Below, one piece after another: positions 45,210 through 54,057 of a stretch of DNA of 64,000 nt (the first letter of the stretch is position 1; every line of letters begins with the position of its first letter). The notes under the pieces were generated by a model that saw only the letters and a program-made list of their open reading frames with translations, ran no database searches and was not told the DNA's origin. The stretch is from Pantoea sp. A4 (lineage in GTDB: Bacteria > Pseudomonadota > Gammaproteobacteria > Enterobacterales > Enterobacteriaceae), in the NCBI RefSeq assembly GCF_000295955.2, contig NZ_ALXE01000025.1:1-64000 (forward strand), in the 5' to 3' direction. A program made the translations under genes and the position numbers.

Positions 45210-46672
45210 GAGGAACTTCCTGGGGTTTTAGGATGAGTAAGTACGTCGGTGTGGGGCTGTGTCGCACCGGATAATTTTGCTAACCGCTGTGCCAGCAGTG
45301 CTTCTATCTCCTCCAGTGCGACGCCACGCGTCTCAGGGATATAGCGCGACAGGAAAAAGAAGCAGCAGATATTCAGCACCACAAAAATCCACATCGCGAA
45401 CGCGCCGTTGAAATGCTGTTGCAGCAGCGGGATTTCGTTGATCATCGGGAAGAACTGAGTGACTAACACGTTGAACAACCACATAAAACTGACCGCCATT
45501 CCCATCGCATAGCCTTTGATGCGCGGCGGGAAAATTTCGCCAATCAATACCCAACAGCCAGACCCCCAGCTGATGGCAAACATAAACATAAAGACCAGCA
45601 CCGCCGTGACCGCGACGTAGCCAGTAGAGTGGGTGTACATGCTCCAGGAGAGTGCCAACAAGCTGAGAATGGCACCAACAGTGCCGATTTTCATGACCGG
45701 CAGACGACCAAACTTATCAAACAGATTCATGGCAATAAAAGCACCGATCGCGTTCAGTAAGCCGATAAAGATGGTCTGGAACAGAATCACTTCTTTGCTG
45801 ACATCACCGGTTTGTAAAATCAGCGGTGCGTAGTACATCACGATAATGGCCCCGGTCAGCTGTTGCAGTACCGCGACCATACAGCCAATCACCAGTGCGA
45901 AGCGCAGCGTACGGTTTTGCCAGATAAAGCGCAGGTTGATCGCATTGCTGCCCGCTGTGTGCGTTTTCTTGAGGCTAAAGACCTGGCTCGCCTCTTCGGC
46001 GTTGATTCCCGGATAAATTTTTCCGTAGATGCGCAACGCTTCTGTTTTACGGCCGTGGTTGATACACCACTGTGGCGATTCGGGCAGAATAAAAGTGCTA
46101 AAAATCATCAACGCCACTGGCACCAGCTGTGCGCCCATCATCCAGCGCCAGCCTTGTTCAACCAGCCAGGCGTCACTCATGCCTTTAGCTATCAGGAAGT
46201 TGACAAAGAACACCAGTGTTTGTGAACCCACAAGAGACAAGTTGAAGATGCCAGAAGCTTTACCCCTGATTGCTGCCGGTGAAATCTCGCTCATATAAAT
46301 CGGGATAACGGTACCGGCCAGGCCAATGCCTAATCCGGCAACAATGCGTGAAAGTGAGAACAGCAGAAAAGAGTCAGCAAAGGTGCTGCCTAGTGAGGAG
46401 AGGGCAAAGGCCAGCGAAGCCAGCATAAGTGCCGGTTTACGCCCCAGTTTATCGGCGATACGCCCGGCAAACAGGGAACCAACAATACAGCCGACAAAAA
46501 TACTGGAAACCAGCCAACCGGTGGCGGCAGAATTTAAATGGAAATAACCTTGAATCGAGTCAACCGTCCCAGAAATGACCCCGGTTGAGTAGCCAAACAT
46601 CACGCCACCGAGCGTTGACAGGCAACAAAGCCCGTAAACGTATCCCGCATTAATTCGACTCTGTACAGACAT
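45206..46672 (-). CDS. MFS sugar porter (major facilitator, sugar:H+ symporter type)
   Basis: This 488-residue, twelve-helix transporter has sugar-porter signatures: GRIADKLGRKPALM after helix 2, RIVAGLGIGLAGTVIPIYMSE near helix 4, and PETRGVALEEIE at the end. The helix 7 motif QLTGAIIVMYYAP is typical of the xylose/inositol/galactose symporter group. A CAGGAG site lies 8 bases before the start. The downstream TIM-barrel gene overlaps by four bases; an AraC regulator lies directly upstream on the same strand. The substrate is unknown. Confidence 0.9.
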   Translation of the reverse strand: MSVQSRINAGYVYGLCCLSTLGGVMFGYSTGVISGTVDSIQGYFHLNSAATGWLVSSIFVGCIVGSLFAGRIADKLGRKPALMLASLAFALSSLGSTFADSFLLFSLSRIVAGLGIGLAGTVIPIYMSEISPAAIRGKASGIFNLSLVGSQTLVFFVNFLIAKGMSDAWLVEQGWRWMMGAQLVPVALMIFSTFILPESPQWCINHGRKTEALRIYGKIYPGINAEEASQVFSLKKTHTAGSNAINLRFIWQNRTLRFALVIGCMVAVLQQLTGAIIVMYYAPLILQTGDVSKEVILFQTIFIGLLNAIGAFIAMNLFDKFGRLPVMKIGTVGAILSLLALSWSMYTHSTGYVAVTAVLVFMFMFAISWGSGCWVLIGEIFPPRIKGYAMGMAVSFMWLFNVLVTQFFPMINEIPLLQQHFNGAFAMWIFVVLNICCFFFLSRYIPETRGVALEEIEALLAQRLAKLSGATQPHTDVLTHPKTPGSSS

Positions 46673-46737
46673 CTGTTGTTCTCCTGAGTTTGTAGTGATG
46701 CTTAATGCGGTGAAATATCCCCAAAATTAAATCGGTA

Positions 46738-47595
46738 TTACTGGCAATGCTTTATGTTTTCATCGAGCCAAAACTTGCGGTATTTGACGGGCGGTATCCC
46801 GACCAGTTTGCTGAACATCCGGTGGAAATTGTTGACGTTGCTGTAGCCCACGCTGTTGGCAATATAGGTCACGCCAGCATCTGTACCGAGCAGCAGCGAC
46901 TGTGCTTCACCAATGCGCAGGCGCGCCTGATACTGTTTCGGTGAATAACCCGAAAATTTCTTAAATACGTGCACCAGATAAAACAGGTTCATGTTCAAGG
47001 CGCGCGTAATGGCATTAAGTTCAATTTCTTCACGGTAGTGGTTTTCGAGGTATTGCTGAATGCGATGCCCCAACACAAACTCCGAAGCCGAGAGCGTGGC
47101 GGGTTCCGCGTTAAACAGATCTTCCGCAATACACACAATCGCCTGTAACAAGGGTGCCGTCAGGCTGCTGACCCCGGCATCGTTATGCTGTAAGTGCTGC
47201 CACAGTGCATTAAACAGATGGAACACCTCCGCCTGGCGCACGCCACAGTTCCTTACTGCACGGGTATCACCCCGAATCAGATGATTTTCAGGCCGTCCCG
47301 CGAGCGACAACCCATTGATGCCACAGCTAAACGTATGGAGTTCCTCACTGGCTGTCGGGCTTTCGTCATGCCAGCTCCCGGCGTTGAAGATCAGCAGGTC
47401 TCCCTGTTGCACTGCATAGCGATGTCCGTCGATGGTGTAATGGCCAGATCCCCCGGCAAAAAACATCATCTCTAACCGCTCAGTATGGCGATGCATCACG
47501 CGGGGTATCGCTGCACAGGCCCCCTGTGCCTGGCAGAGAAACAGTAACTCCGGCGTTGAAGCGCCATTTTTTTCACTGTGGCCACGTATTAACAT
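46738..47595 (-). CDS. AraC-family transcriptional regulator with cupin sensor
   Basis: This 285-residue regulator has an N-terminal cupin-like ligand domain (HRHTERLEMMFFAGG, QQGDLLIFNAGSWHDE) and a C-terminal pair of helix-turn-helix motifs (ITRALNMNLFYLVHVFKKFS near residue 200; VTYIANSVGYSNVNNFHRMF near 247). It lies 65 bases upstream of the sugar porter and TIM-barrel genes on the same strand and is their likely activator. Confidence 0.9.
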   Translation of the reverse strand: MLIRGHSEKNGASTPELLFLCQAQGACAAIPRVMHRHTERLEMMFFAGGSGHYTIDGHRYAVQQGDLLIFNAGSWHDESPTASEELHTFSCGINGLSLAGRPENHLIRGDTRAVRNCGVRQAEVFHLFNALWQHLQHNDAGVSSLTAPLLQAIVCIAEDLFNAEPATLSASEFVLGHRIQQYLENHYREEIELNAITRALNMNLFYLVHVFKKFSGYSPKQYQARLRIGEAQSLLLGTDAGVTYIANSVGYSNVNNFHRMFSKLVGIPPVKYRKFWLDENIKHCQ

Positions 47596-47910
47596 CGTTT
47601 TCCCTTCTCTGTGACGGCTATTTTTACATTGGTTTCTGGTAGGGTAGTCATGTGGTTTGCTTTTTTTTATTTATTATCGTATTGAATTTAAAGTGATTTA
47701 TTTAGAGGTGATAACCCTGAATGATCCATCTTGCTTTCACAATGCTTAAGCCAGGCTCAGGGGTTGATGCAGTTCACAATTTTGCATACCCGCAACCCGA
47801 ATAGTACAGGTTATGCTCTCGGGTGCATGGTATTCTCGCCAATGCTCGTAGCAAGGCAGAGAGTGGGGTAAGCCGGTTATTGTTTTCAGCCAGGGCAGGA
47901 AAAAATCAGT
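47596..47910. other. Divergent control region between AraC and LacI genes
   Basis: This 315-base gap separates two divergent regulator genes. It holds one operator-like palindrome near the LacI gene (47813-47828). The part next to the AraC gene is T-rich, and I saw no clear promoter hexamers there. Confidence 0.5.
47813..47828. promoter_or_regulatory. Operator-like palindrome upstream of the LacI gene
   Basis: ATGCTCTCGGGTGCAT matches the ATGCACCCAGGTGCAT palindromes found upstream of the transporter at 53780 and 53812 in 12 of 16 positions, with a perfect GTGCAT half. It suggests autoregulation of the LacI-family gene that starts 83 bases downstream. Confidence 0.5.
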
Positions 47911-48927
47911 ATGAAGAAGAGTGATTCTGAAAACGCGCGGATCAAAGCCACCGCCAGCGACGTTGCGAAGCTGGCAGGCGTCTCTAAATGGACCGTGTCG
48001 CGCGCATTTATTCCCGGTGCGCCGATCCTGAGCGAAACCCGTGAACGCATTCTCGCCGCCGCAGATTCACTGGGGTATCGCCCCAATTTGCTGGCGCGCA
48101 GCCTGTCACAAAAGCGCACTCATATTATTGGCGTAACGGTGGATGAAACTAAAAACCCGAATATGACGCTGCTGCTGGATGAAGTGACCCGGCAGCTGCA
48201 GGAGCGCGGCTATATGGCGCTGCTGCTCAATATCTCTGATAAGCAGAAATATAATGATGTGATGTCGCTGGCTTACCAGCTTCAGGTGGATGGCATTCTG
48301 TTTATGGCGACCTGGCTCACCGCCGAGCTGGCGGACGTTGCGCGAACCATGCATCACGTACCGCTGGTGCAGATTGGGCGCAGCACGGAAAATCCGGGTA
48401 TTGATATCGTCAGCATCGATGGTCATCGTGCGGGCAGCGAAATTGCCGATCTGCTGCTGGCGCAGGGTCATCAGCGCTTCGGCTATATGAAAGGGCCAGA
48501 CACTGCCAGCTCGCACCTGATGCGTTTTGACGGCTACCGGGATCGCCTGGTGGAGCGAGGAAAAGCGCTGGATGTGCATCTGATTGTCGGCAGCTACGAC
48601 AAAATTCGTGGCTACCAGACGATGGTGAGCTATCTCGATTCAGTGCCGCCCGGGCAGTGGGTGGAAGCGATGTTCTGCGAGAATGATATTTTAGCCATTG
48701 GCGCATTGCAGGCGATCCACGATCGTCCAGGCTGTAACATCGCGATCGTTGGCTTTGATAACATTGATGAAGCGGCAGATCCCCATTGGCAACTCACCAG
48801 CTACGATCAGCGTAAAGATCGGCTGATTCACGAAGCGATCAACCGATTGATTAACAAAAAGCGGACCGATCAGGGTGCCTGGCGCTACGGCGAGCTGATC
48901 GTACGCGGATCTCATCGCAAAGCTTAA
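47911..48927 (+). CDS. LacI-family transcriptional regulator
   Basis: This 338-residue protein has an N-terminal LacI helix-turn-helix (TASDVAKLAGVSKWTVSRAF, residues 14-33) with the hinge YRPNLLARSLSQKRT. A periplasmic-binding-protein-like sensor domain follows (IIGVTVDE, DGILFMATW, VSIDGHRAGSEIADLL, IVGFDNIDEAADP). The matching palindromes upstream of the gene and upstream of the transporter operon at 53648 suggest that it represses both. The ligand is probably a sugar or polyol. Confidence 0.9.
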   Translation: MKKSDSENARIKATASDVAKLAGVSKWTVSRAFIPGAPILSETRERILAAADSLGYRPNLLARSLSQKRTHIIGVTVDETKNPNMTLLLDEVTRQLQERGYMALLLNISDKQKYNDVMSLAYQLQVDGILFMATWLTAELADVARTMHHVPLVQIGRSTENPGIDIVSIDGHRAGSEIADLLLAQGHQRFGYMKGPDTASSHLMRFDGYRDRLVERGKALDVHLIVGSYDKIRGYQTMVSYLDSVPPGQWVEAMFCENDILAIGALQAIHDRPGCNIAIVGFDNIDEAADPHWQLTSYDQRKDRLIHEAINRLINKKRTDQGAWRYGELIVRGSHRKA

Positions 48928-49080
48928 AGTCCTGTACGGCGAAAAAAACGCAGATCTGTACCTGTTATCGGCCACAACCTCATGTTGAACTAACCTCCAG
49001 CTTTTTCCGCTTAAAGCGGGCTGTTGGCGGGAAGCCAGTTACCACTGGTACCTCAGGGAAACACAGGATAGAGGGTAGGG

Positions 49081-49710
49081 ATGATGTGGGATATGTCTTC
49101 GTTTTTTGCCGCCTTGCTGGTGTATAGCATTGGCACGGTTTCGCCAGGCCCCGGCAACTTATCCATTGCCAATACTGCCATGCACTATGGCCGCAGGGCC
49201 GGTTTTGTTCTGGCTACCGGGGTCATCTCCGGTTCAATTTGTTGGGGTATGCTCACTGCGCTGGGGATTTCAGCCATTTTGGTCTCGTCACAGAGTTTTA
49301 TGGTGTGGCTGAAACTTTTAGGTGCGGCTTATCTCCTCTGGCTCACGGTGAAAGCTGTGCGCAGTGCCTTGCGTTCTGGCGATCTCGCGGCACGCCCAAC
49401 CCGGCAGCATCAGCGCTTGCGGGGTTATTACCTGCAAGGATTTGGCCTGCATCTGACCAATCCCAAAGCGGCCTTAACCTGGTTTACCGTGACCAGCGTT
49501 GGGCTGAGCGCGAGCGCTCCGCAGTGGCGTGTTTATCTTCTGGTCGTGACCTGTGCGCTGCTGGGGGTGCTGATTTTCAGCCTGTACGCGCTGATCTTCT
49601 CGTCGCGCTCGGCGGAGAACTACCTCAATCGTGCCCGACGCAGTTTCGATGTGATCTGTGCGGGATTCTACGCGCTGGTCGCGATCGGCTTTCTGCTGTC
49701 ATTGAGATAA
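49081..49710 (+). CDS. LysE-family amino acid/metabolite exporter
   Basis: This 209-residue membrane protein has six predicted helices and the family signature SPGPGNLSIANTAMHYGRRAG after helix 1 (near residue 21), and HLTNPKAALTWF near residue 123. LysE/RhtB exporters move amino acids or related metabolites out of the cell. A GAGGG site lies 6 bases before the start. It is downstream of the LacI gene on the same strand but separated by 153 bases. The substrate is unknown. Confidence 0.88.
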   Translation: MMWDMSSFFAALLVYSIGTVSPGPGNLSIANTAMHYGRRAGFVLATGVISGSICWGMLTALGISAILVSSQSFMVWLKLLGAAYLLWLTVKAVRSALRSGDLAARPTRQHQRLRGYYLQGFGLHLTNPKAALTWFTVTSVGLSASAPQWRVYLLVVTCALLGVLIFSLYALIFSSRSAENYLNRARRSFDVICAGFYALVAIGFLLSLR

Positions 49711-49741
49711 AAAAACGCCCCTCTGCTGAGGCAGAAGGGCG
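49709..49741. terminator. Terminator between LysE gene and the sugar operon
   Basis: CGCCCCTCTGC (49716-49726) pairs with GCAGAAGGGCG (49731-49741) with one mismatch. On the minus strand six T follow, ending the operon that starts at 53648. It lies between convergent genes. Confidence 0.8.
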
Positions 49742-49759
49742 CTGTTATTCAGGCGTTGA

Positions 49760-50698
49760 TTAACGGCTCAGGGTGGCATTCAGCGCATCAATCGAGGTCT
49801 GCAACCCGGCTTCTACGCTCATGGTCAGGTCTTCCATCTCCAGAGAGACATAGCCGTCATAGCCGGTCATCCGCAGCACGGAGAAGAACTCTTTCCACCA
49901 CAGCAGGTCTTTACCGCAGCCCACCGCCACGTAGTTCCAGGTACGGTTTTTGGTATCGGTGACGGGCTTGTATTCCAGCAGGCCATCCACGTCCGCCAGA
50001 CCACGCTCAATACGCGCATCTTTACCATGCACATGGAATACCGCGCCTTCCAGTTTACGCGCCGCCGCAATAGGATCGGCACCCATGGCGATCAAGTGAG
50101 AAGGATCGAGGTTCATGCCGATCATCTCATCCACTTCACGCAGGCGCAGCAGTGTGGAAGGGTTGTACACCAACTGGCTCGGGAACTCTTCGATGGCGAT
50201 CTTCTCTACGCCATGTTTACGCGCGTGTTGCGTAAACGCTTTCCACCAGGGAATAGCGACTTCGTTCCACTGATAGTCGATCACCCCTGGCATGTAGTCC
50301 GGCCAGGAAACGGTAGAGGTGATCCAGTTCGGGATCTTATCCTCTTTGCAGCCGCCCGGCAGGCCGCTCATCATGACGATTTTTTTCACGCCGAGTTTGC
50401 CAGCCAGCTCAACCGCTTTGTAGCTGCTTTCGCTGTGCTTCGCGCCCAGTTCGCCGGGTGCCAGCGGGTTACCGGAGCAGTTCAGCGCCACAATTTCAAT
50501 ATCACGCTTTTCCAGCTCAGCGCGGAACTGTGCCAGTTTTTCTGGCGAAGCCAGCAGCTCATTGGTATTGACGTGTGGGCAAGGAGACCAGCCACCGGCC
50601 GTCATTTCAACGCCAGAAATGCCGTAGCTTTTTACGCGATCTAACATCTCCGGGAAGGAGAGGTTGGCTAATACATCAGTACAGAGTGCGAGTTTCAT
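49760..50698 (-). CDS. Sugar phosphate isomerase/epimerase (TIM barrel), operon-linked
   Basis: This 312-residue protein has the xylose isomerase-like TIM barrel fold. Candidate metal ligands are E in KIAIEEFPSQL, D-H in NLDPSHLIAMG, H in VFHVHGKDARIE and E in YVSLEMED. It is distinct in sequence from the similar protein at 44385. It is the last gene of the transporter-dehydrogenase-EIIA operon and probably isomerises the oxidised product. The substrate is unknown. Confidence 0.87.
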   Translation of the reverse strand: MKLALCTDVLANLSFPEMLDRVKSYGISGVEMTAGGWSPCPHVNTNELLASPEKLAQFRAELEKRDIEIVALNCSGNPLAPGELGAKHSESSYKAVELAGKLGVKKIVMMSGLPGGCKEDKIPNWITSTVSWPDYMPGVIDYQWNEVAIPWWKAFTQHARKHGVEKIAIEEFPSQLVYNPSTLLRLREVDEMIGMNLDPSHLIAMGADPIAAARKLEGAVFHVHGKDARIERGLADVDGLLEYKPVTDTKNRTWNYVAVGCGKDLLWWKEFFSVLRMTGYDGYVSLEMEDLTMSVEAGLQTSIDALNATLSR

Positions 50699-50733
50699 TT
50701 TTGATCCTTATGAGCGTTGCCTGGCGCTGGTGT

Positions 50734-51162
50734 TTAGCGCTCGTGCAGAATGTCGAGAAATTGTTTGATCTCTTTGATCTGGCGTAAGCGTTCGGTTTTC
50801 ACTTCATCACTGAACAGATCTGCCAGGTCCGCGATCACATCAATGTGATCGTTGTTATGCGCCGCGACAGCGACCACCAGACATGCCACTTTGCCTTCGC
50901 CCCAGCTGACACCCGCAGGGAATTGCAGGATCTGAAAGCCGGTCTTGAGCACCATTGACTGGCCTTGTTTGGTGCCGTGTGGCATCGCCACGCCAGATCC
51001 CAGATAGGTCGACAGGGCCTTTTCACGATCCATCATTGAGGTGAAGTAATCCTCAGTGACATAACCGTTCGCCACCAGTGAAGCCGCTGCAATCTCCAGC
51101 GCTTTGCGCTTGGAGTTGGCGCTACAGCCTAAAAAAATGTCTTGTTCTGCTACCGTTAACAT
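50734..51162 (-). CDS. PTS EIIA component of the mannitol type, stand-alone
   Basis: This 142-residue protein matches the EIIA domain of MtlA/CmtB. The phosphorylated histidine lies in SGVAMPHGT (H62), and AAHNNDHI (H102, H106) supplies the second active-site histidine. The pattern of the mannitol enzyme is retained through VLKTGFQILQFPAGVSWGEGK-like residues, so it is probably competent. No EIIB or EIIC is encoded nearby; its neighbours are an MFS porter and an oxidoreductase. It may link PTS phosphorylation state to this operon, or serve a distant permease. The start at 51162 has a GAGGA site at 7 bases; an earlier ATG is too close to it. Confidence 0.88.
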   Translation of the reverse strand: MLTVAEQDIFLGCSANSKRKALEIAAASLVANGYVTEDYFTSMMDREKALSTYLGSGVAMPHGTKQGQSMVLKTGFQILQFPAGVSWGEGKVACLVVAVAAHNNDHIDVIADLADLFSDEVKTERLRQIKEIKQFLDILHER

Positions 51163-51198
51163 AATCATGTCCTCACGCCGCCCTGAGGTGACGTCAGA

Positions 51199-52212
51199 TT
51201 ACTGACGATATAAGGCCGGGCATTCCGGGATGTTGACCGCGTGTTTTTCACCATCTTTCAGTGAAGCAAGACCGGCGTCGCACACCAGAGCCACGACGTA
51301 GCCATCCCATGATGAAGGGCCGGTCATTTCAGCGCCTGCACTCACCTGATCGACAAAGTTCTGCACTTCACGATCGTACGCGGTGGCAAAGCGTTCCATG
51401 CAGGTGGTGGTAATGTGGCGGCTGTTGCCGTGCTGGGTACGGGTGGTGGTCAACGCTTGCTCTGTCAGCGCAGTGATGCCATCTTCCCCGATCACTTCAC
51501 AGCCGATGTCGTAACCGTAGTTACAGTTCACAAACAGCTCGTCATCAATACGCACGCCAGATTCGGTTTCGAAAATCACGATCAGCGGATCTTGCAGATG
51601 CGGCAGGGCACGACGTGTTTTCTTCGCGGGTTTATCAACGCGCACCGACACAATGTTTTCATCCAGCAGGTAGCGAATGATGTCGATTTCATGGGTAGCG
51701 GAGTCGTTAACCGCCATTTCCAGCGTGTAGCTTTCGGGCACGGAAGCGTTGCGGTGTGCGCAGTGCATCAGCAAGATTTCACCCAGTTTGCCGCTGTCGA
51801 TGGTGGCTTTCAGGGCGTTGTAGCCTGGGTCGAAACGGCGCATAAAGCCAAGTTGCAGCAGGCGTTTGCCAGTGCGGACCTCGGCTTCAATGATCTCTTT
51901 GGCTTCAATGGCGGTTGGGGTCAGGGGTTTTTCACAAAACACCGGCTTACCGGCGTTAAATGCGGTGAGGATCTGCGCTTTGTGCACCGGGCCAATCGAG
52001 CAGATGAACACAGCATCCACCAGCTCAGAGTTGATCATCTCTTCGGCGTCGTAGAACGCGGTTGCGTTGTACTCTGTGGCAACGGCGTCGGCGGCGTTTT
52101 TATTGATGTCACAGACCGCTGTGACTTTGGCATTTTTAATGACGCTGCTAAAACGTTGCAGGTGATCGCGGCCAATCATACCTAAACCGATAAGACCAAT
52201 TTTTACTGTCAT
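51199..52212 (-). CDS. Gfo/Idh/MocA-family oxidoreductase, inositol 2-dehydrogenase-like
   Basis: This 337-residue NAD(P)-dependent dehydrogenase has an N-terminal Rossmann fold (IGLIGLGMIGRDHLQRF), the conserved EKPLTPT (lysine of the EKP motif near residue 96) and an active-site helix with D-S-A-T-H-E-I-D (catalytic His in NDSATHEIDIIRYLL). It most resembles myo-inositol 2-dehydrogenases such as IolG. The start at 52212 has a GAGGA site; longer frames to 52242 are less likely. It lies between the MFS porter and the EIIA gene. Confidence 0.88.
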   Translation of the reverse strand: MTVKIGLIGLGMIGRDHLQRFSSVIKNAKVTAVCDINKNAADAVATEYNATAFYDAEEMINSELVDAVFICSIGPVHKAQILTAFNAGKPVFCEKPLTPTAIEAKEIIEAEVRTGKRLLQLGFMRRFDPGYNALKATIDSGKLGEILLMHCAHRNASVPESYTLEMAVNDSATHEIDIIRYLLDENIVSVRVDKPAKKTRRALPHLQDPLIVIFETESGVRIDDELFVNCNYGYDIGCEVIGEDGITALTEQALTTTRTQHGNSRHITTTCMERFATAYDREVQNFVDQVSAGAEMTGPSSWDGYVVALVCDAGLASLKDGEKHAVNIPECPALYRQ

Positions 52213-52238
52213 GTCTGCTTCCTCAGGGATTCTCTGGT

Positions 52239-53648
52239 TCAAAAACGGAATTTCTTTTCAATCTGTTCAAGTGACAGGCCACGGGTTTCCGGCAGGTATT
52301 TCACCAGCAAAATCAACATCACGATGTTGGTCGCAGCGAAGAAGCCGAAGGTCATACCTCCGCCATAGTTGCTCAGTAGCAGCGGGAAGATGGACTGGAT
52401 AATGAAGTCGAAGATCCACAGGCCGAAGACCGCAAAGCCCATGCCCAGCCCGCGCATCCGCAGCGGATAAATTTCAGCCAGCATCAGCCAGAAGACCGGT
52501 GCTATCCATCCCTGCATAAAGACCAGGAATACCAGCATCAGGCCAAGGATCACGTAGCTGGCACCGTCAAAGTTCGCGACCAGTGTTTCAGTGCCGTTGA
52601 TCATTTCGTTATGGAAGAAGAACTTGAAGGCAAGGCCAATCAACACCAGGCTTAAGGTCACGCCTGACTGCCCAATAAAGAACATGCTGCGACGCGAGCA
52701 TTTGCCGATCAGTGACATGCCGAGCAGGGTGGCAAGAATCGATACCACGCCGTTGGCCACGGCCCCAGTGACAGCCGCTGCATCACCCAGTCCGGTCGCT
52801 TTCAGTACCGTTGGTGCGTAATACATGATGGTGTTTACGCCGGTGACGCGGGTCGCGAGGACGATCATCAGGCCAATCAGAACCAGCTGGATCACCCAGG
52901 GCTTCTTCAGCTCCTGCGACAGCTTCAGTTTGTCCTTATCGATATCAATAACCTGTTGGATCTCTTTGATCTCGCGATCCACTTCTTCAGGCAGGCGCAC
53001 CGTTTTCAGGACTTTGATCGCTTTGTCCGTCTCTCCACGGCGCATAAAGAAGCGTGGCGATTCCGGCATCGCCAGCATGCCAAACCACAGCAGCGCACCA
53101 GGGATCGCGGGGATCGCCAACATGATGCGCCAGTTATGCGACATATCTGGGTAGAAGTTGACGATGGCCGCATTGACGGAGTATGCGAGGAACTGACCGG
53201 TTACAATCATCAGTTCGTTGACGGTCACCAGGCTTTCACGCTGCTGCGGACGAGCCAATTCGGTGATGTAAACCGGCACTGTAACCGAGGCGCAGCCTAC
53301 CGCCAGCCCGAGTACAAAACGGGCTACAATCATTGACTGAACGTCCCATGCCAGCGCAGTCCCCAACGCGCCGAAAATAAAGATCACCGCGACCCACAAA
53401 ATGTTTTTGCGTCGACCCTGGCGATCCGAGAGATAGCCGCCAAGCAGTGAGCCTAAAGCCGCACCAAACAGCAGGAAGGAGGTGATAAACCCTTCCTGGA
53501 CAGGTGTCAGATTGAGATCGTACTTCATGAAAATCAGCGCACCGGAAATTACGCCGGTGTCATAACCGAAACAGAGCCCCCCGAAGGTCGATACAAGGGT
53601 AATCAGTTTGATCCTGTTAGGGTTTTGCAGGTTCGTTTTGTTGTACAT
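52239..53648 (-). CDS. MFS sugar porter, inositol/sugar symporter type
   Basis: This 469-residue, twelve-helix transporter begins MYNKTNLQNPNRIK and has sugar-porter signatures (GGYLSDRQGRRKNIL, RFVLGLAVGCASVTVPVYITE, PETRGLSLEQIE). Its sequence style resembles IolT-like inositol porters. The start at 53648 is preferred over an ATG four codons earlier because of the GGATGG site. It heads the four-gene operon porter-dehydrogenase-EIIA-isomerase, behind two tandem operator palindromes. The substrate is inferred as a polyol or sugar. Confidence 0.88.
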   Translation of the reverse strand: MYNKTNLQNPNRIKLITLVSTFGGLCFGYDTGVISGALIFMKYDLNLTPVQEGFITSFLLFGAALGSLLGGYLSDRQGRRKNILWVAVIFIFGALGTALAWDVQSMIVARFVLGLAVGCASVTVPVYITELARPQQRESLVTVNELMIVTGQFLAYSVNAAIVNFYPDMSHNWRIMLAIPAIPGALLWFGMLAMPESPRFFMRRGETDKAIKVLKTVRLPEEVDREIKEIQQVIDIDKDKLKLSQELKKPWVIQLVLIGLMIVLATRVTGVNTIMYYAPTVLKATGLGDAAAVTGAVANGVVSILATLLGMSLIGKCSRRSMFFIGQSGVTLSLVLIGLAFKFFFHNEMINGTETLVANFDGASYVILGLMLVFLVFMQGWIAPVFWLMLAEIYPLRMRGLGMGFAVFGLWIFDFIIQSIFPLLLSNYGGGMTFGFFAATNIVMLILLVKYLPETRGLSLEQIEKKFRF

Positions 53649-54057
53649 GTAACCATCCATTCTTGTGACGTATTATTGGATTAAGATGTTCTGTACTGCC
53701 TGAAATAACTTGTTATTCAAATATTTATAAATAATCCCGATGGGATGAATCGGGGTTTTGCCTGGTGGTTTGTGTCGCCATGCACCCAGGTGCATGGAAA
53801 GGCGGATTGCTATGCACCCAGGTGCATGGCCTTCCCAACGTTATACTCAAACGAAAAAAAAACACCATAATGATTAAAAGTGAAATTTCAATTTCGTGTC
53901 GCAGTTCAAATTTTTATCGCATTTGTCGCGGGTGATGTGACCCTGTGCACACTGCAAAAAAGTTGCGGTTGAATTCCCTAACTTGTTGTTAAGTTTATGG
54001 TGTGCGGGTTTGCGCGAGGGAGAGGTGCCGCATCTGAGCTCGACGCGGCATGCTGTG
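53649..54057. other. Non-coding control region of the sugar operon
   Basis: The stretch holds the two operator palindromes (53778-53827) about 130-180 bases before the porter start. An AT-rich leader lies between 53690 and 53740. A hairpin (ATCCCGAT/ATCGGG around 53734-53756) lies between operators and gene. The part beyond 53830 has no clear feature. Confidence 0.5.
53778..53827. promoter_or_regulatory. Tandem operator palindromes upstream of the sugar porter
   Basis: The identical 16-mer ATGCACCCAGGTGCAT occurs at 53780-53795 and 53812-53827. Each has perfect 7-bp arms around a CA centre; the first extends to CC...GG flanks. Spacing is 32 bases, about three helical turns, so two dimers could bind the same face. 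They fit a LacI-family operator; the LacI gene at 47911 carries a related site. Confidence 0.75.

Noticed and set aside
51415-52185. A 256-codon plus-strand frame opposite the Gfo/Idh/MocA gene
   Set aside because: The sequence is histidine- and phenylalanine-rich, typical of an antisense reading of a real gene.
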